Origin: Choricystis sp. odSpoLacu1
Taxonomy: Eukaryota > Chlorophyta > Trebouxiophyceae
Assembly (NCBI GenBank): GCA_958009055.1
Contig: OY253649.1
Location: 1,302,001-1,366,000 of the forward strand
Length of the DNA stretch: 64,000 bases
Direction of reading: 5' to 3'
Position numbers and translations under genes: made by a program. Within the stretch, counting starts at the first letter, position 1, and each line of letters begins with the position of its first letter. The notes below the pieces were generated by a model. It did not search any database, was not told the origin of the DNA, and saw only the letters and a program-made list of their open reading frames with translations. Shown one piece after another: positions 23,160 to 33,903 of the stretch.

Positions 23160-24120
23160 TCACGCCTCCACCAGCGTCGACGCGCGCGCCGTGATGTGGA
23201 GGCCACCAGCCCGCTTGACGGGGGACAAAGGCGGCGACAGCAGGGTGGGGCGGCCCCCGCGCGTGGGTGGGGATGGGGGCGCGGCCAGCGCGCGAGCGGC
23301 TGCCGCGCGCTGTTCGACAGCAGCCGCCGCCATCGCCGACACGTAGCGCGCCGCGGCGGCCGGGTTGGCCGCGAAGCGGGCAGCGCGGTTTGCGAGTTCG
23401 GCGCGCAGGGCGGCCTCCTCCAGAGCGGCGTCCACCGCCGCCCGGCGCGCGGCGGCGGCCGCCGCGCCGCGTTCGGAAACCAAACGCTCCGTCGTGTCGG
23501 CTTTCGCGTCCACCCACGCCTGCTTGGCCCGCCTCCAGGCTTCATCTTTCTGGTCCTGCGTCCTCACGCACTCGCGGACGTGGCGCCCCCGCGTCACGGA
23601 GGCACAGACCGCGGCAAAGCGGGCGTCCGCGGCGGCCGCAAGTGCGCGCGAGGAGCGCGCGTCGGCGGCCGCGGTGGCAGCCCGCACAGCGGCAACGCGA
23701 GCCGCGGCAATTCTCGACGCTTTGGTGGCGGCCGCATCACGGGCAGGTTTTTTGGAGGCCAGCGTGGTGGATAAGGCTTTGGCGGCGGCGGCTTTGCGTG
23801 CCGCGGCGGCAGCAGCAGCACCATCAGTGGCTGCCACTTTGGCGTCGGCCTCCGCCAACCGCGCGGCCGCGATCGCGTCCTCTTTTTCCAGCACTTGCTC
23901 CCACTGTTCAGCCCTCGCCTCCGCCACCTCGCGCCGGCCGTCGGCCAGCACGGCGGCGGCGGCCGCGGCGGCAGCCTCTTGAGCGATTCTGCGGGAGCGC
24001 GTCGCGGCGGCCGCCACGTCGCGCGCGGCCAGGTGGGCGATGGCGCGGCGGACGACGAAAAGGCGGCGCGGGTGGGTGTTATGCAGGGTGGTGGCGGCGG
24101 CGGCGTAGGGTTGGAGGCCG
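23160..24120 (-). CDS. Ala-rich coiled-coil protein, 5' end unresolved
   Basis: An open frame of about 320 residues begins after a good acceptor (CCCTCCAG, exon starting 24120) with GLQPYAAAATTLHN and PRRLFVVRRAIAHLAAR. It is then almost continuous charged/Ala helix (EVAEARAEQWEQVLEKED, QDQKDEAWRRAKQAWVDAK), ending in a Pro-rich tail and TLVEA-stop at 23160. Exon 1 was not identified upstream. The heptad-like pattern suggests a cytoskeletal or flagellar coiled-coil protein, but no family is recognised. Confidence 0.55.
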
Positions 24121-24591
24121 CTGGAGGGGTGGGTTGTGAGGGTGAGAGTTGTCTAGTGTGTAAGAGCGCGGGCACCCCGCCTGCTGCCGACCGTTCACAC
24201 ACACCATCCACCCTACTTGGCGTAGTCAATGAGTAGTAAGGACTATGTAACGACCATCCAGCCACAAAACGCTCGCCAATCACCACTGGCGGCGGGCGGG
24301 GCGGCCTGCCATCTAACAGCATGCGGGCGACGCGTGCGGTGTGCGACCCACACACTCACCGCCGGGTCAAGTCGGGGGACGGCATGGAGACAGCGTGTGG
24401 CGTCGTGTGCAGAGTCTCGGGAGGAGGGGGGGGCAACTGGCGCACTGAGCTGGGCAGACTGAGCGCAGGCGACACACCGAGCTTTCGAAGGGGAGAGTGG
24501 GCGAGCGAGCGCGATGGGACGCCCCCATTCCTTTTTCTCCTTTTCTCTTCCTTCCCTCTTTGTTGGCCCACGCGCCCGCACGCCGCGAAAA
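24121..24591. other. Intergenic/5' region between divergent genes
   Basis: 471 bases that should contain the missing first exon(s) and promoter of the leftward coiled-coil gene and the promoter of the rightward SDR gene. Several short frames exist, but none joins convincingly to the 24120 exon. No repeat seen. Confidence 0.5.
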
Positions 24592-25606
24592 ATGGCTCTC
24601 CGGTACCTCTCCGGCAAGACAGCGTTAGTCACGGGCTCGGCCCAAGGCATCGGCCTCGGCATCCTGCGCGCACTGGCGGGCGCGGGCGCGGGTGAGAGAA
24701 AGAGAGGGGCAGTGACGCAGCAAGAACCCTCCTCCCCCACCTCCACACCCAACACCACACCCACCTCCATTCCCCACCCCCTCCAGACGTCGTCCTGCAC
24801 GGCCTGGCCGACCCCAAGTCCCTGCGCACCCTGGCCGACACCGTGGAAAAAGAGTATGGCGTCAACGTGTCGGTCTCAACCGCGGACGTGACCGACCCAT
24901 CAGCCGTGAAAGCCATGGTCGCCGCCGTCAATGCCGACCACGGCTCCCTCGATATCCTGTGCAACAATGCCGGCATCCAGCACGTGTCCCCGGTGGTTGA
25001 TTTTCCCGTCGACAAGTGGCGAGCGGTGATCGACGTGTGCCTCAACGCCCCTTTTTACTGCACCCAGGCCGCGGTGCCGGGCATGCTGGACAAGGGCTGG
25101 GGGCGCGTCATCAACACGGGGTCAATGCATGCCCTGGTGGCGTCCCCCTTCAAGTCGGCGTACAACGCGGCCAAGCACGGAGTCGCAGGTTTTACAAAAA
25201 CCACCGCCCTGGAGCTTGCGCGCACGCCGGTTACGGTCAACGCGGTGTGCCCAGGTGTGTGTGAGAGAGTGTGGGCGTGTGTTGCTGTTGTGTGGAGAAA
25301 AGGAAAAGGGAGGAGCAAAAAACAAGCGTGAGTCTCAACCCAACCCACACACCTCCCTCCCTCTCCCCCCACACACCAGGCTACGTCCTCACCGACCTCA
25401 TCCGCAACCAGATCGCCGACACCGCCCGCGCGCGCGGCATTCCGGAGGACAGGGTGGTGGAGGACGTCCTGTTGGCGGACCAACCCACAAAACGGTTTGT
25501 CACCGTTGACGAAGTGGGCGCCCTGGTCGCCTTTCTCTGCACCGATGGCGCGCGGTCGATCACGGGGGCGTGCTTGAGCGTGGATGGCGGGTGGACGGCG
25601 CGTTGA
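24592..25606 (+). CDS. Short-chain dehydrogenase, 3-hydroxybutyrate dehydrogenase type
   Basis: NAD(P)-dependent classical SDR. Three exons: 24592-24691, 24787-25254 and 25380-25606, 264 residues. Cofactor motif TGSAQGIG, DVTD, NNAG at the end of beta-4 and catalytic Ser plus YNAAK (YxxxK) are all intact. The C-terminal half (PGYVLTDLIRNQIADTAR, EDVLLADQPTKRFVTVDEVG, GACLSVDGGWTAR) is that of bacterial-type D-3-hydroxybutyrate dehydrogenases, which interconvert acetoacetate and 3-hydroxybutyrate. Substrate is inferred from this overall pattern. The close bacterial-like sequence could reflect old transfer or organelle origin. There is no targeting peptide. Confidence 0.88.
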
Positions 25607-25707
25607 GGGAAGGAGTCAGTGTTTTTTTTGTTCGATCTCATTTCATTTTTGTTGGTTCTACAATTTACAGGTCTCCCTCTGTGCCCTCCCAACCTCTCTC
25701 AACACCA

Positions 25708-27599
25708 TCACTCATTCGCCCCCATGGCCACCGCCATGCGGGCCAGCGCGAGCGCCAGCTCGGACACTTGGCGCGTGCGCGGGGCGAGGGCGCCGCCCTC
25801 CGCGCTGGCAAGGTCTGATTCAAAGGCATCCAGCGAGGCCAGGGCGGCGGCCGCGGCATCCGACAGGGGGGCGGCCTCCCCGCTGTCGGCGGGCGGGGGG
25901 CGGCGGGGGCGGCGGACGCGGGTGGGGGCGGGAGTGTCGACGGAGGCAGCGCCCGCGAGTGGGGTGGCGGCAGCAGCAACTGTCGCGGCCGCCGCGCGCC
26001 GCCGCGCCCGCCGGGCGGCGGCGGCAGCGTCCAGCTCAGCCGCCAAAGCCGCGTGCCGGGCCAGCGCGTCCTCGATGTAGGTGCGGGCGGAGGCGACGGA
26101 GCAGGTGCAGGCGCGCACAGCTTCCAAGCGCGACGACGCGAGAAAGAGCGCGCGCGCGGCGTCGTCCAGGTTTTCTGATCGATCAGTCTCGGCGACACGG
26201 GAGGCAGCATCCAACGACTCCGTCACCAGGGCGTCCACATCGTCCAGCAGGGCGTCCCGCCGCACGCAGGGCGCGAGCTGGCAGCGCGATGGCGGCGGCA
26301 GCGCCTCGGCGGCCGCGGCCGCGACGCGCGCGGACCGGGTGGCGCGCGGGGACGCGGTGGGGATGTCTTGTGACGCTGTGAGGGAGGACGCGGAGGAGGA
26401 AGCGAGCGAGGGCGGGCGCGCGAGGGAGGGCGCGCGCGAGGTGGCGGGAGGGGCGGGCGCGTCCTCCTCCTCCGCCGCCGCCGCCACCGCCGCAAATGGC
26501 GACGGCCTCGGCGTGCCCCTCCCCCTCGGCGTTTGAGGAGATGGCGCCGCCGACAGCGGACGCGTGCGCACGCGCAGCCCCTGGCCGGGAGCGAGCGAGC
26601 GCGGCGTCGCGGGGGGCCGGCTGGTCACGCTGCCGTCGTCAGCCTCGCCCGAGGCGGCAGTCTCCACTTCCAAGGGAGGCGGCGCCCGCGGCAGCACGGG
26701 GCGCCGGATGACGGCCTGGCCGGGGGGCAGGGACGCAGGGGGGGCGCCGTCGGAATCGCTCTCGAGGTCGGCGGGCGTCGCCGCGAGCGCCGCCCCCGAC
26801 TCCGCGCGCCGCACCACGCCCTGTCCCCTCGCCAGCGCGCGCGGCGTGGCGGGGGGGAGAGGGGGTGGGTCGGCAGCGGCGGCGGGCGTGGGCGCGGCCG
26901 CGCGCGCCTCGTGCAGCACCGTGACCAGCCGCGCCAACAGCGCACGGTCGGTCGCGCCGCCCGCCGCCTCCCCACCCTCCTCCTCGCCACCGACGTCGCG
27001 GGGGGTGAGTAGGCTGGGCGCCTCCACCAGGCCGCCTACGAGCGTGGACAGGACGTCTAGAACGTCGCCCCCTGATTGAGCCAGCAGCGCGCGCGCCGCG
27101 CCGCGCAACGCGCGCGCCGCGCCCGACCCCAGGTCCCGGTCGTCCCGGCGCCGGCACACGGGGCAGCGGCGGGAGTGGCGGCGCCAGCGCAGGATGCAGG
27201 TGGAGCAGTAGGCGTGGCCTGGGGGGGGGGGGGGGGAGTGGGTGGCAGGCGTGGTGAGCGAGCGAGGCAGCGCCACCGACGACGCGCCCTCCATGCCCTC
27301 CCTCCCGCCCCCAGGCGTGCCCTCCAAACCCTCCCCCCCCCCCCCCCCTCTCCACACTCACCGCACAACAGCGTCAGTGTGCCTCCATTGAAGCCCAGCG
27401 ACTCGGTGCAGATGACGCAACCGTCGTCTGCGGGCGGCGCGTCGCAAGCTGGCACCCCGACGGAGGGGGGGGTGGGGCCACCGGAGCCGCTGGACGACGC
27501 AATTGACGCTCTCTCCAGGCTAGTTGGCTTGGAGTGCGAGGTTTCAGGCGGTGCCACCGGGGACGCCGGCTGGGCGGCGGGGGGGGGCGGGGCAGACAT
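25708..27599 (-). CDS. RING-finger protein (putative E3 ubiquitin ligase)
   Basis: Two exons: 27599-27362 and 27218-25708, 582 residues. The intron splits the RING finger between CGG-phase bases. Joined, it reads CVICTESL...LTLLCGHAYCSTCILRW...RRCPVC, a complete C3HC4 RING. The rest is low-complexity Pro/Ala/Ser sequence containing a repeated motif of the type TPRALARGQGVVRR / LPPGQAVIRRP / TPRSLAPGQGLRVR (three or four copies). A helical C-terminal region follows (DDAARALFLASSRLEAVRA). The substrate is unknown. Divergent from the fibrillin-like gene (220 bp apart). Confidence 0.78.
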
Positions 27600-27819
27600 A
27601 AATTGGTGGGTGTCCGCGGGTGTGCGTTGTCAAGCCCCGAATAGGGGGGGGCCCACACCCGCCGCAAGGCTTGGGGGAGGGACTGGAACCGTAGAAGTGT
27701 GCCAGTAGAGTGGTGTGGGGGAATGGAGCGCGGCGCCTCCACCCCAACACACCGCAAAGCAGAGAGAAGTGAGCAACGCCTGTTTTCGCTCTCGACACTT
27801 TCCTCTCGACCCAATTTCG

Positions 27820-28570
27820 ATGAAGCTCCACCGCCCCGCCCTCCGCCCGCCAGCGACCGCCCGGGCACCAGCACGCCGCCAGCACACTCTCCCCGTCCAC
27901 GCCTCCCCAATCGGCCTGGCCAACGACGCCGAGCGGGAGGCCCTGGCCGCCTTCCGCGGCGACGATGCGACCGCTGGGGCGCTGCTGGTGTCGGCAGCCA
28001 AAGACAAGGCATGTGTTTGTGTGACGTGTGAGTAGGGAGGATTGTTTTTGATGCAGCCAAGAACGTAATCAAACTATTTCAAATATTTTAACCCACACTC
28101 AGTCGGTCGACCCAGACACCGTCCTCTCCGCCCTGGCCCACAAAGCGGCCCGCGCCCCCTCCGCCTCGGACACCATCACAGCGGCTGATGTAGTGGCGTC
28201 CTGGGATCTAGTGTATGCGGCTCCTTCTGCATTAAAAGCATGGCGCTACATCCCGGTCCCGGAGACGTTCGCTGTGCAGGGCACGTCCCCCGGCTCCTCC
28301 TGCGCCCTGAAATCCATTGTTTTCGGTGTGTTCTACTTCGCGTTTGAAGGCGCGGTGAGTGGGTGGAACGAGGGCGCGGGCGCGCTGTCGTTTCGGTTCA
28401 CACAAGTCAAAATCTCGTTTGGGTCGCCAGACGCGCAGCCCTTCTTCACCAAAGAGCTGTCCCGCAAGGCCGATAAAGTGTACACATTTTTTGGGCATGA
28501 CAAGGGGAATGGCGTGCTGTGCGCGCGGTCCAGCAGTGGCATGGTCACGCTGCTTTCGAAAGGTGTGTGA
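27820..28570 (+). CDS. Putative plastid lipid-associated (PAP/fibrillin-like) protein
   Basis: Exon 1 (27820-28008) encodes a basic, transit-peptide-like N-terminus (MKLHRPALRPPATARAPARR) and a short helical part. Exon 2 starts at 28103. The only donor that keeps frame is AAG|GCATGT at 28009, a GC-AG intron. Exon 2 has ASWDLVYAAPSALKAWRYIP, FEGAVSGWNEGAGALSFRF and GVLCARSSSGMVTLLSKG. This resembles the lipocalin-like PAP/fibrillin fold with its WxLxYT-type start, though the match is partial. The TGA at 28568 lies within a possible donor (AAAG|GTGTGT), so a short further exon beginning near 28633 is possible. Confidence 0.45.
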
Positions 28571-28825
28571 TGATGGTGGTTGGCCTCACGTGGTTTTGTT
28601 TTTGCTTTGTTTCTTTGTTGAAGCCCCAGGGGCCAGTGGCTCACGTTGGATCGGGCGGACAGAGGGGGGTGAGAGGCGAGAAAGATGATGTTTTCGGGGG
28701 AGGGTCGCAGCGCAGGGGTGCCGACGCTTGTCACAACCCTTTCACGGTTTCCTCTCTCTCTCCCTTCGCGGTCGCTCCCTCGTCTCCGCCTTCCCCCCAC
28801 CCCCACCCCCCCTCACGCACACACC

Positions 28826-30659
28826 ATGCAGACCCGCACGGTCGCCGCCTCCCGCCCCTCCCTGGCGGCGCCCCGCCGCGCGGCCGCGCGCCGCGCCGCG
28901 GCCGCCCCCCGCGCGCAGTCGTCCTCCTCCCTGCCGTCCGCGGGCGACATGGGGTTCAAACAGATGCGCAAGGGTGTCAAGGCAAGTCGGGTCGGGGGGT
29001 GCATTGGGGCAGAGGAGGGTGGAGAGGGACGGGCGCCGCCCCCGCGACGCCGCCCCGCGAAAAAAACGCGACCCCGATAAAAAAAACAACTCTATCCTGG
29101 GGCGCGTGGCCCTCGCCTTCGCTCTGTGGCCGTGTCCACCTCTCTCTGTCGACGCGGACGTGTCGCACGCACGCGTCTGAGGCGGAAGGGGGGGCACCGA
29201 GGCGTAGGGGAGGCCGGGAGGGGGGCGGGGAAGCGCAGAAACGCGCGGCGCGAGCTGCTGGCAATTGGGAGGCGTTGGAGGGGGGGGGTGGGCCGAACCC
29301 TCCCTGCCCCGCGATCCGGGCGGCAGCCGCCACCGCGCGCGTGCACGTGGCTGGCCAGCAGCGTTGGGCCTGGGGTGGGGGTGGGGGTTGGGGCGTGCGA
29401 GCGACCGAGAGAGGCGGGGCCGCGTCGCAGGCGCGACGCGCCCCCCGAAACGCGCCGCGCTCACGCTATCCTCTCCCCTCCTCGGTCCCCCCTCCCACAG
29501 GAAGCCGCTGCCGAGACCATCCTCACGCCCCGCTTCTACACCACCGACTTTGACGAGATGGAGGACCTGTTCTCGCTGGAGAAGAACCCTAACCTGAAGG
29601 TGTGTGTGGGAGAGAGGGAGGGCGAGCAGCAAGAGAAGAGCCGACGCGAAAAAAAAAAATCCCCCACTCACCCTCCCCCACATCCCCCCCCCCCCACCCC
29701 ACCTTCCACAGATGGACGAGATCGTGGCCTCCCTCAACGAGTTCAAGACGGACTACAACCAGACCCACTTTGTGCGCAACGACACGTTCAAGGCGGCCGC
29801 CGACAAGATCCAGGGCCCCGCCCGCAAAATCTTCATCGAGTTCCTGGAGCGTTCCTGCACGGCCGAGTTTTCCGGCTTCCTGCTGTACAAAGAGCTGGGC
29901 CGCCGCCTGAAGAAGTCCAACCCGGCCGTCGCCGAGATCTTCACCCTCCTGTCCCGTGACGAAGCGCGCCACGCGGGTTTCCTCAACAAGGCCATGGCCG
30001 ACTTTGGCCTCGCCCTCGACCTCGGCTTCCTCACCAAGAACCGGGCGTACACGTTCTTCAAGCCTAAATACATCATCTACGCGACGTACCTGTCTGAAAA
30101 GATTGGGTACTGGCGCTACATCTCCATCTACCGCCACCTGCAGCGCTCCCCCGACAACCAGCTGTACCCATTGTTCGAGTACTTTGAGAACTGGTGCCAA
30201 GACGAAAACCGGCACGGCGACTTCTTTGCGGCCGTGCTGAAAATGCACCCGTCCCTGATGGAGGGCCTCCAGGGCCGCCTCTGGTCGCGCTTCTTCTGCC
30301 TCTCCGTCTACGTCACCATGTACCTCAACGACCACTCGCGCTCCGCCTTCTACGAGCTACTGGGCCTGAACACGACCCAGTTCAACCGGCACGTCATCAT
30401 CGAGACCAACAAGACGACGGAGCGCATTTTCCCGGAAGTCCCCGACACCGACGACCCCGCCTTCTGGCCCCGCATGGACAGGCTGGTGCATCTCAACACT
30501 GAGCTGGCGGCCGTGTCCAAGGAGGGCGGTGCCCTGGCTGGCGTCAAAAAGGTGCCCATCATCGCTGGGTTTGCGGCCAACCTGCTGGGCCTGTGGTTTG
30601 GCGCGATGCGGCGGTCGGGGTCGGCCGACCTGGACCCGACTGTTGCCCCCGTGTACTGA
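28826..30659 (+). CDS. CHL27: Mg-protoporphyrin IX monomethyl ester oxidative cyclase (aerobic), chloroplast
   Basis: Diiron membrane-associated oxygenase that closes ring E of chlorophyll (AcsF/CHL27/CRD1). Three exons: 28826-28981, 29501-29599 and 29712-30659, 400 residues. Exon 1 encodes a transit peptide ([20 protein letters not shown]). Intron 1 (519 bp) has the donor AAG|GCAAGT, a GC-AG intron. The mature protein begins [13 protein letters not shown]. Diiron ligands lie in [29 protein letters not shown] (ExxH) and [15 protein letters not shown] (ExxH). The sequence is extremely close to green-plant CHL27, so identity is certain. Nuclear location with a transit peptide fits the green lineage. 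Upstream of a pseudo-response-regulator and GUN4 on the same strand. Confidence 0.97.
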
Positions 30660-31134
30660 AGAGAAGGAGGATGTGTGGACACGTGTGTTTGATGAGGGCC
30701 AAGTGACGGTGGGAGGACGGCGAAACTCGCGAAAAGCGTCGAGCGAGGGGCGGTGTTTTTTGGGGAGCGTTTTTTTATTTTCGTTTTTAGCGAGCGAGTG
30801 TGGTGATCCACAAACCCAAACACAAAAAACACAGGGCGGTCTCACGGCACTCCGCACGCGGCCCAAAGGAAAGATACGGGGGTGGGCAGAGCTCTGGGGG
30901 CGATACAGCGCCGGAACAAAATCAGTTTTTTGCGTCCCTTCTCTTCTCTCACTTCCGGTTCGCAAAAACCGGGTGTCGGCGCCCTCCCCTTCCCTCCCCG
31001 CGCCCCACTCGCCTCACATTCTCACGCTCACCCACCTCGCGCGCGCGGCCGCACCCGTGTGGGACCGCGCCCCCGAGAGTCCTGCACACACAGACGCGCA
31101 ACCCCCAAAACACGCCAGCGCTCCACCCTGAACA
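30660..31134. other. Intergenic region, CHL27 to pseudo-response-regulator
   Basis: 475 bases holding the CHL27 3' UTR and the next promoter. A T-rich patch (30760-30790) is followed by moderately GC sequence. No RNA gene or repeat recognised. Confidence 0.5.
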
Positions 31135-32972
31135 ATGACCGGCCGCGCCTCGTGTGGGCCGTCCTCCCGCCCCGGATTTCCCAAGGGCCTGCAGGTGGGT
31201 TTATCTCGCGCGCGTGTGGGGGGCCGCATTGGGGGTGGGCGCGAGCCGCGCCGCCGCGCGGCGCACGAGAGGGGTGGCGCTCCTGGACGCTTTTCGACGC
31301 GGTGTTTTTCCGCCTCCTCTCCCCCCTCTCCCCTCAGGTGCTGCTCGTCACCGCGGACGCGGGCGACCTGGTGCCACGGTTGTCCAGCTTTGGTTATGAA
31401 GGTGTGAGAGAGAGTGGGGGGGCTGTGTAGGGCGCGCGGCGGATTGCAGAGCAGGCCCGCGGGCCCGCCGAACGTTCTTCCCTCACTCGCGCTCCCCCAT
31501 TCCCCTCTCTCCAGTCACGCTGGCGGCGACGTGCGACCTGGCTCTCGACGCTGTGACGTCGGGCCACGCGTTCGACGTGGTGGTGGTGCAGGTGAGAGAG
31601 AGAGGCGAGAGAGAGAGAAGGAAGCGACGCGACGCCGCCCCTCTGCGCGCATCCGCGCGTCGGTTCCCCCGTCCGCCAGCGCCACGAGCCCCCCCAACGC
31701 GCCGCTGTCCGCCCCCCCTTCACCTGCTGGCGCACGCAGCACATGCTCCCGGCATCGCTCGTGAGCGGAGGCCGGGTGTGGGTCGCGCAGACGCAGGACA
31801 ACACGCGCGGAATGCAGGCAGCGTCGGGGGTACAACGGCCGCGCCGGTCTGCTCACCCCCTCGCTCTCCTTTCCTCCAACAGTCGACCCTCCTCGCCACC
31901 CGCACCGACACCGCCGCCACCTCCCTGCGCGCCGCCACCGCCGCCCTGCCCCTCGTCCTGCTGGGCCCGCCCCCCTCGGCCGGCGTGGCGGCGGCGGACA
32001 CGGCCACCTGGCTGGGGCTCGACGTTGGCGCGGCCGACGTGCTCCCCTCCCCCCCCTCCGACGCCCGCCTGCGCACCCTGTGGCAGCACGCGGTGCGCAA
32101 GTACATGGGACCGCGGCGTGCGTCCACGTCGAGCCTGTCGGCGGCGAGAGGGTGTTGTGGCAGCGGAGAGTGCACAACGATTTCCACCTCGTCCGCATCC
32201 CTCACCGGCGGCGACGACGGTGGCTGCGTGAGCATCGGCGGCGCCGTCACTCGGCGTTCCGTGGACTCAGCGCTGCGCCCCACGCCCGCGCCCCCGTTGC
32301 GTCTGTCACGGCGCGGCGCGCCCGCGCGCGCGGCGGCCGGCCGCGCCGCAGCCGCGTGGCGCGGCCAGGACCGCGACACGGCCCCGCCGCGGTCTGTGCC
32401 GCCGCGGGACGACATGGTGACGCCGCCACCGACGGTGGGGGGCGGCCCCCCGCCATGCGTGTGGGGGACCCCTGTGCTACCGCCCGCACCGGCCGCGCCG
32501 TCCGCTGCGGCTGCGGCCGCGTTCGCCGCCCTTGCCTGCAGCGATGCCTGCGACGCCGACGACGCCCTGCTGCTGCCGCCTCTGTGTCCGTCCCTGCCCC
32601 CGCTGGCCGCGCCTCGCAGGCCCGCGCCCGGCGCGTCCACCCCCGCCGGCGCGCACACGGCTGGCGGCTCCCCCTCCCCCTCGCGCGGATCGGACGCCAC
32701 CGCGGCGGGCGTGCCCCTCACCGACCTGGCGGACGCGCTGGATGATGTCTCCCTGGCGGAGGGCCTGCCCGCCCTGCTGCCGGAGGACGCGGTGGGGGGG
32801 GGTGGGCGACGGCTCGGACGGGGGCGAGACGTTTGCGCCGCTGCCGCCGCGGTCCGCGGACGCGCCCCCGATCGGCCTGTCCCTCAAAAAGTCGCCCTCA
32901 CTGCTGGCGTTGATCAACGACAGGCTGGCCGCCGTGTGCGACACGGACGCGGCGATGGGGTTGCCGGTGTGA
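31135..32972 (+). CDS. Pseudo-response-regulator (receiver domain without phospho-acceptor Asp)
   Basis: Five exons: 31135-31194, 31338-31401, 31515-31591, a 21-nt microexon 31740-31760 and 31883-32972. Joined, they give a receiver-like domain starting FPKGLQVLLVTADAGD and running through FGYEVTLAATCDLALD and FDVVVVQHMLPASL. It ends WQHAVRKYMG, the characteristic LWQHVxRK end of plant PRR and type-B ARR receivers. The phospho-acceptor Asp is Gln (VVVVQH before MLP), so it should not accept phosphate. A long Ala/Pro-rich region follows with no MYB or CCT domain, then a short conserved-looking end GLSLKKSPSLLALINDRLA. A G run near 32795-32802 shifts the frame once. A role in light or circadian regulation is an inference from the family. 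Confidence 0.75.
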
Positions 32973-33903
32973 CGGAGGGAGAAATGAAGAACAAAAAAAA
33001 CTTTTTTGCTTTTCCTACACATGAATCCCCACGCCACCATTGTTCTTACGTTTTGCTTAACTACGGCTGCTGGATGTGGAGGCGCGTTTTCTTAGCTGCC
33101 ATCCACGTGCCCAAGCGCCTTCTTTGGACGCCTTTTTGACACCCACCCCTTTTTTCGTAGCGTTTTGCGCCGCCGTTTTGCTGCTCACACTCGCCCTGGC
33201 CCCCCCCCTTTTTCCATCTCTTTGCCACTTTTTGTTTGAGAGCCCTAGCTTTCCTTTTTTTGACGCGGTGCCGCCTCCCCGACCCCCGTTCCCCCCTCCC
33301 CCTTTTTTGCTCTCGACCCCCCCCCCCCACGATTGCCCCCCTTCCCTCCCCATAGACTGGAAACTCGGGACTGGGACACGGTGGTGTGGCTATTAACCAG
33401 CTGCCCGAACGCACACGCGCGGCGAGGATGGGCGGGAGCCGATTTTTTGGGCGCTCTCCCTTTTGTTCGCCGCCGCCTTTTTCTGATGTTTTGCGCGCTG
33501 CCGCCCACCATCCCTCCCCCCCCCTTTTTCCCGCTTTTTTTGCCACGCGAACCCACACCGCACTCCCCTTTTTTCATCTTGCTCGCACCCCCCCCCCCTC
33601 CATCCACTTTCCCCCCTTTTTTTTCCCACTCAAACCATTTCCCGCCCCCCCCCCCCACAACACGCGCCGCGCTCGCGCTCCGCGTGGTGTAAACCCACAG
33701 CCTCCCTCCAAACATGGAAACACGGATCAAACTGGCAAGGCGTGGTGGCGTGTTTCACAGCATGGCCTGGCTGTCTGGTGCAGCGGGGTGGCAGGAAAGG
33801 GACAGGAGGAGAAACCAAAACCGTCAAGCGCCCGCCTCCCAGCTCACTCTCTCACCCTCCTTTCTCGCGCCCCGTTCGCCCGCCCCGCCTCTCCCTGCCC
33901 CCA
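32973..33903. other. Gene-free pyrimidine-rich region
   Basis: 931 bases with no credible gene. The + strand is dominated by long C and T runs, especially 33130-33660, where C8-C14 and T6-T8 tracts recur every few tens of bases. Long open frames here are artefacts of Pro/Phe/Gly homopolymer translation. The last ~150 bases presumably contain the GUN4 promoter. Confidence 0.6.

Noticed and set aside
33057..33730. Several ORFs of 80-250 codons in the C/T-run region
   Set aside because: They are Pro/Phe/Gly homopolymer translations, differ completely between frames and carry no motif.
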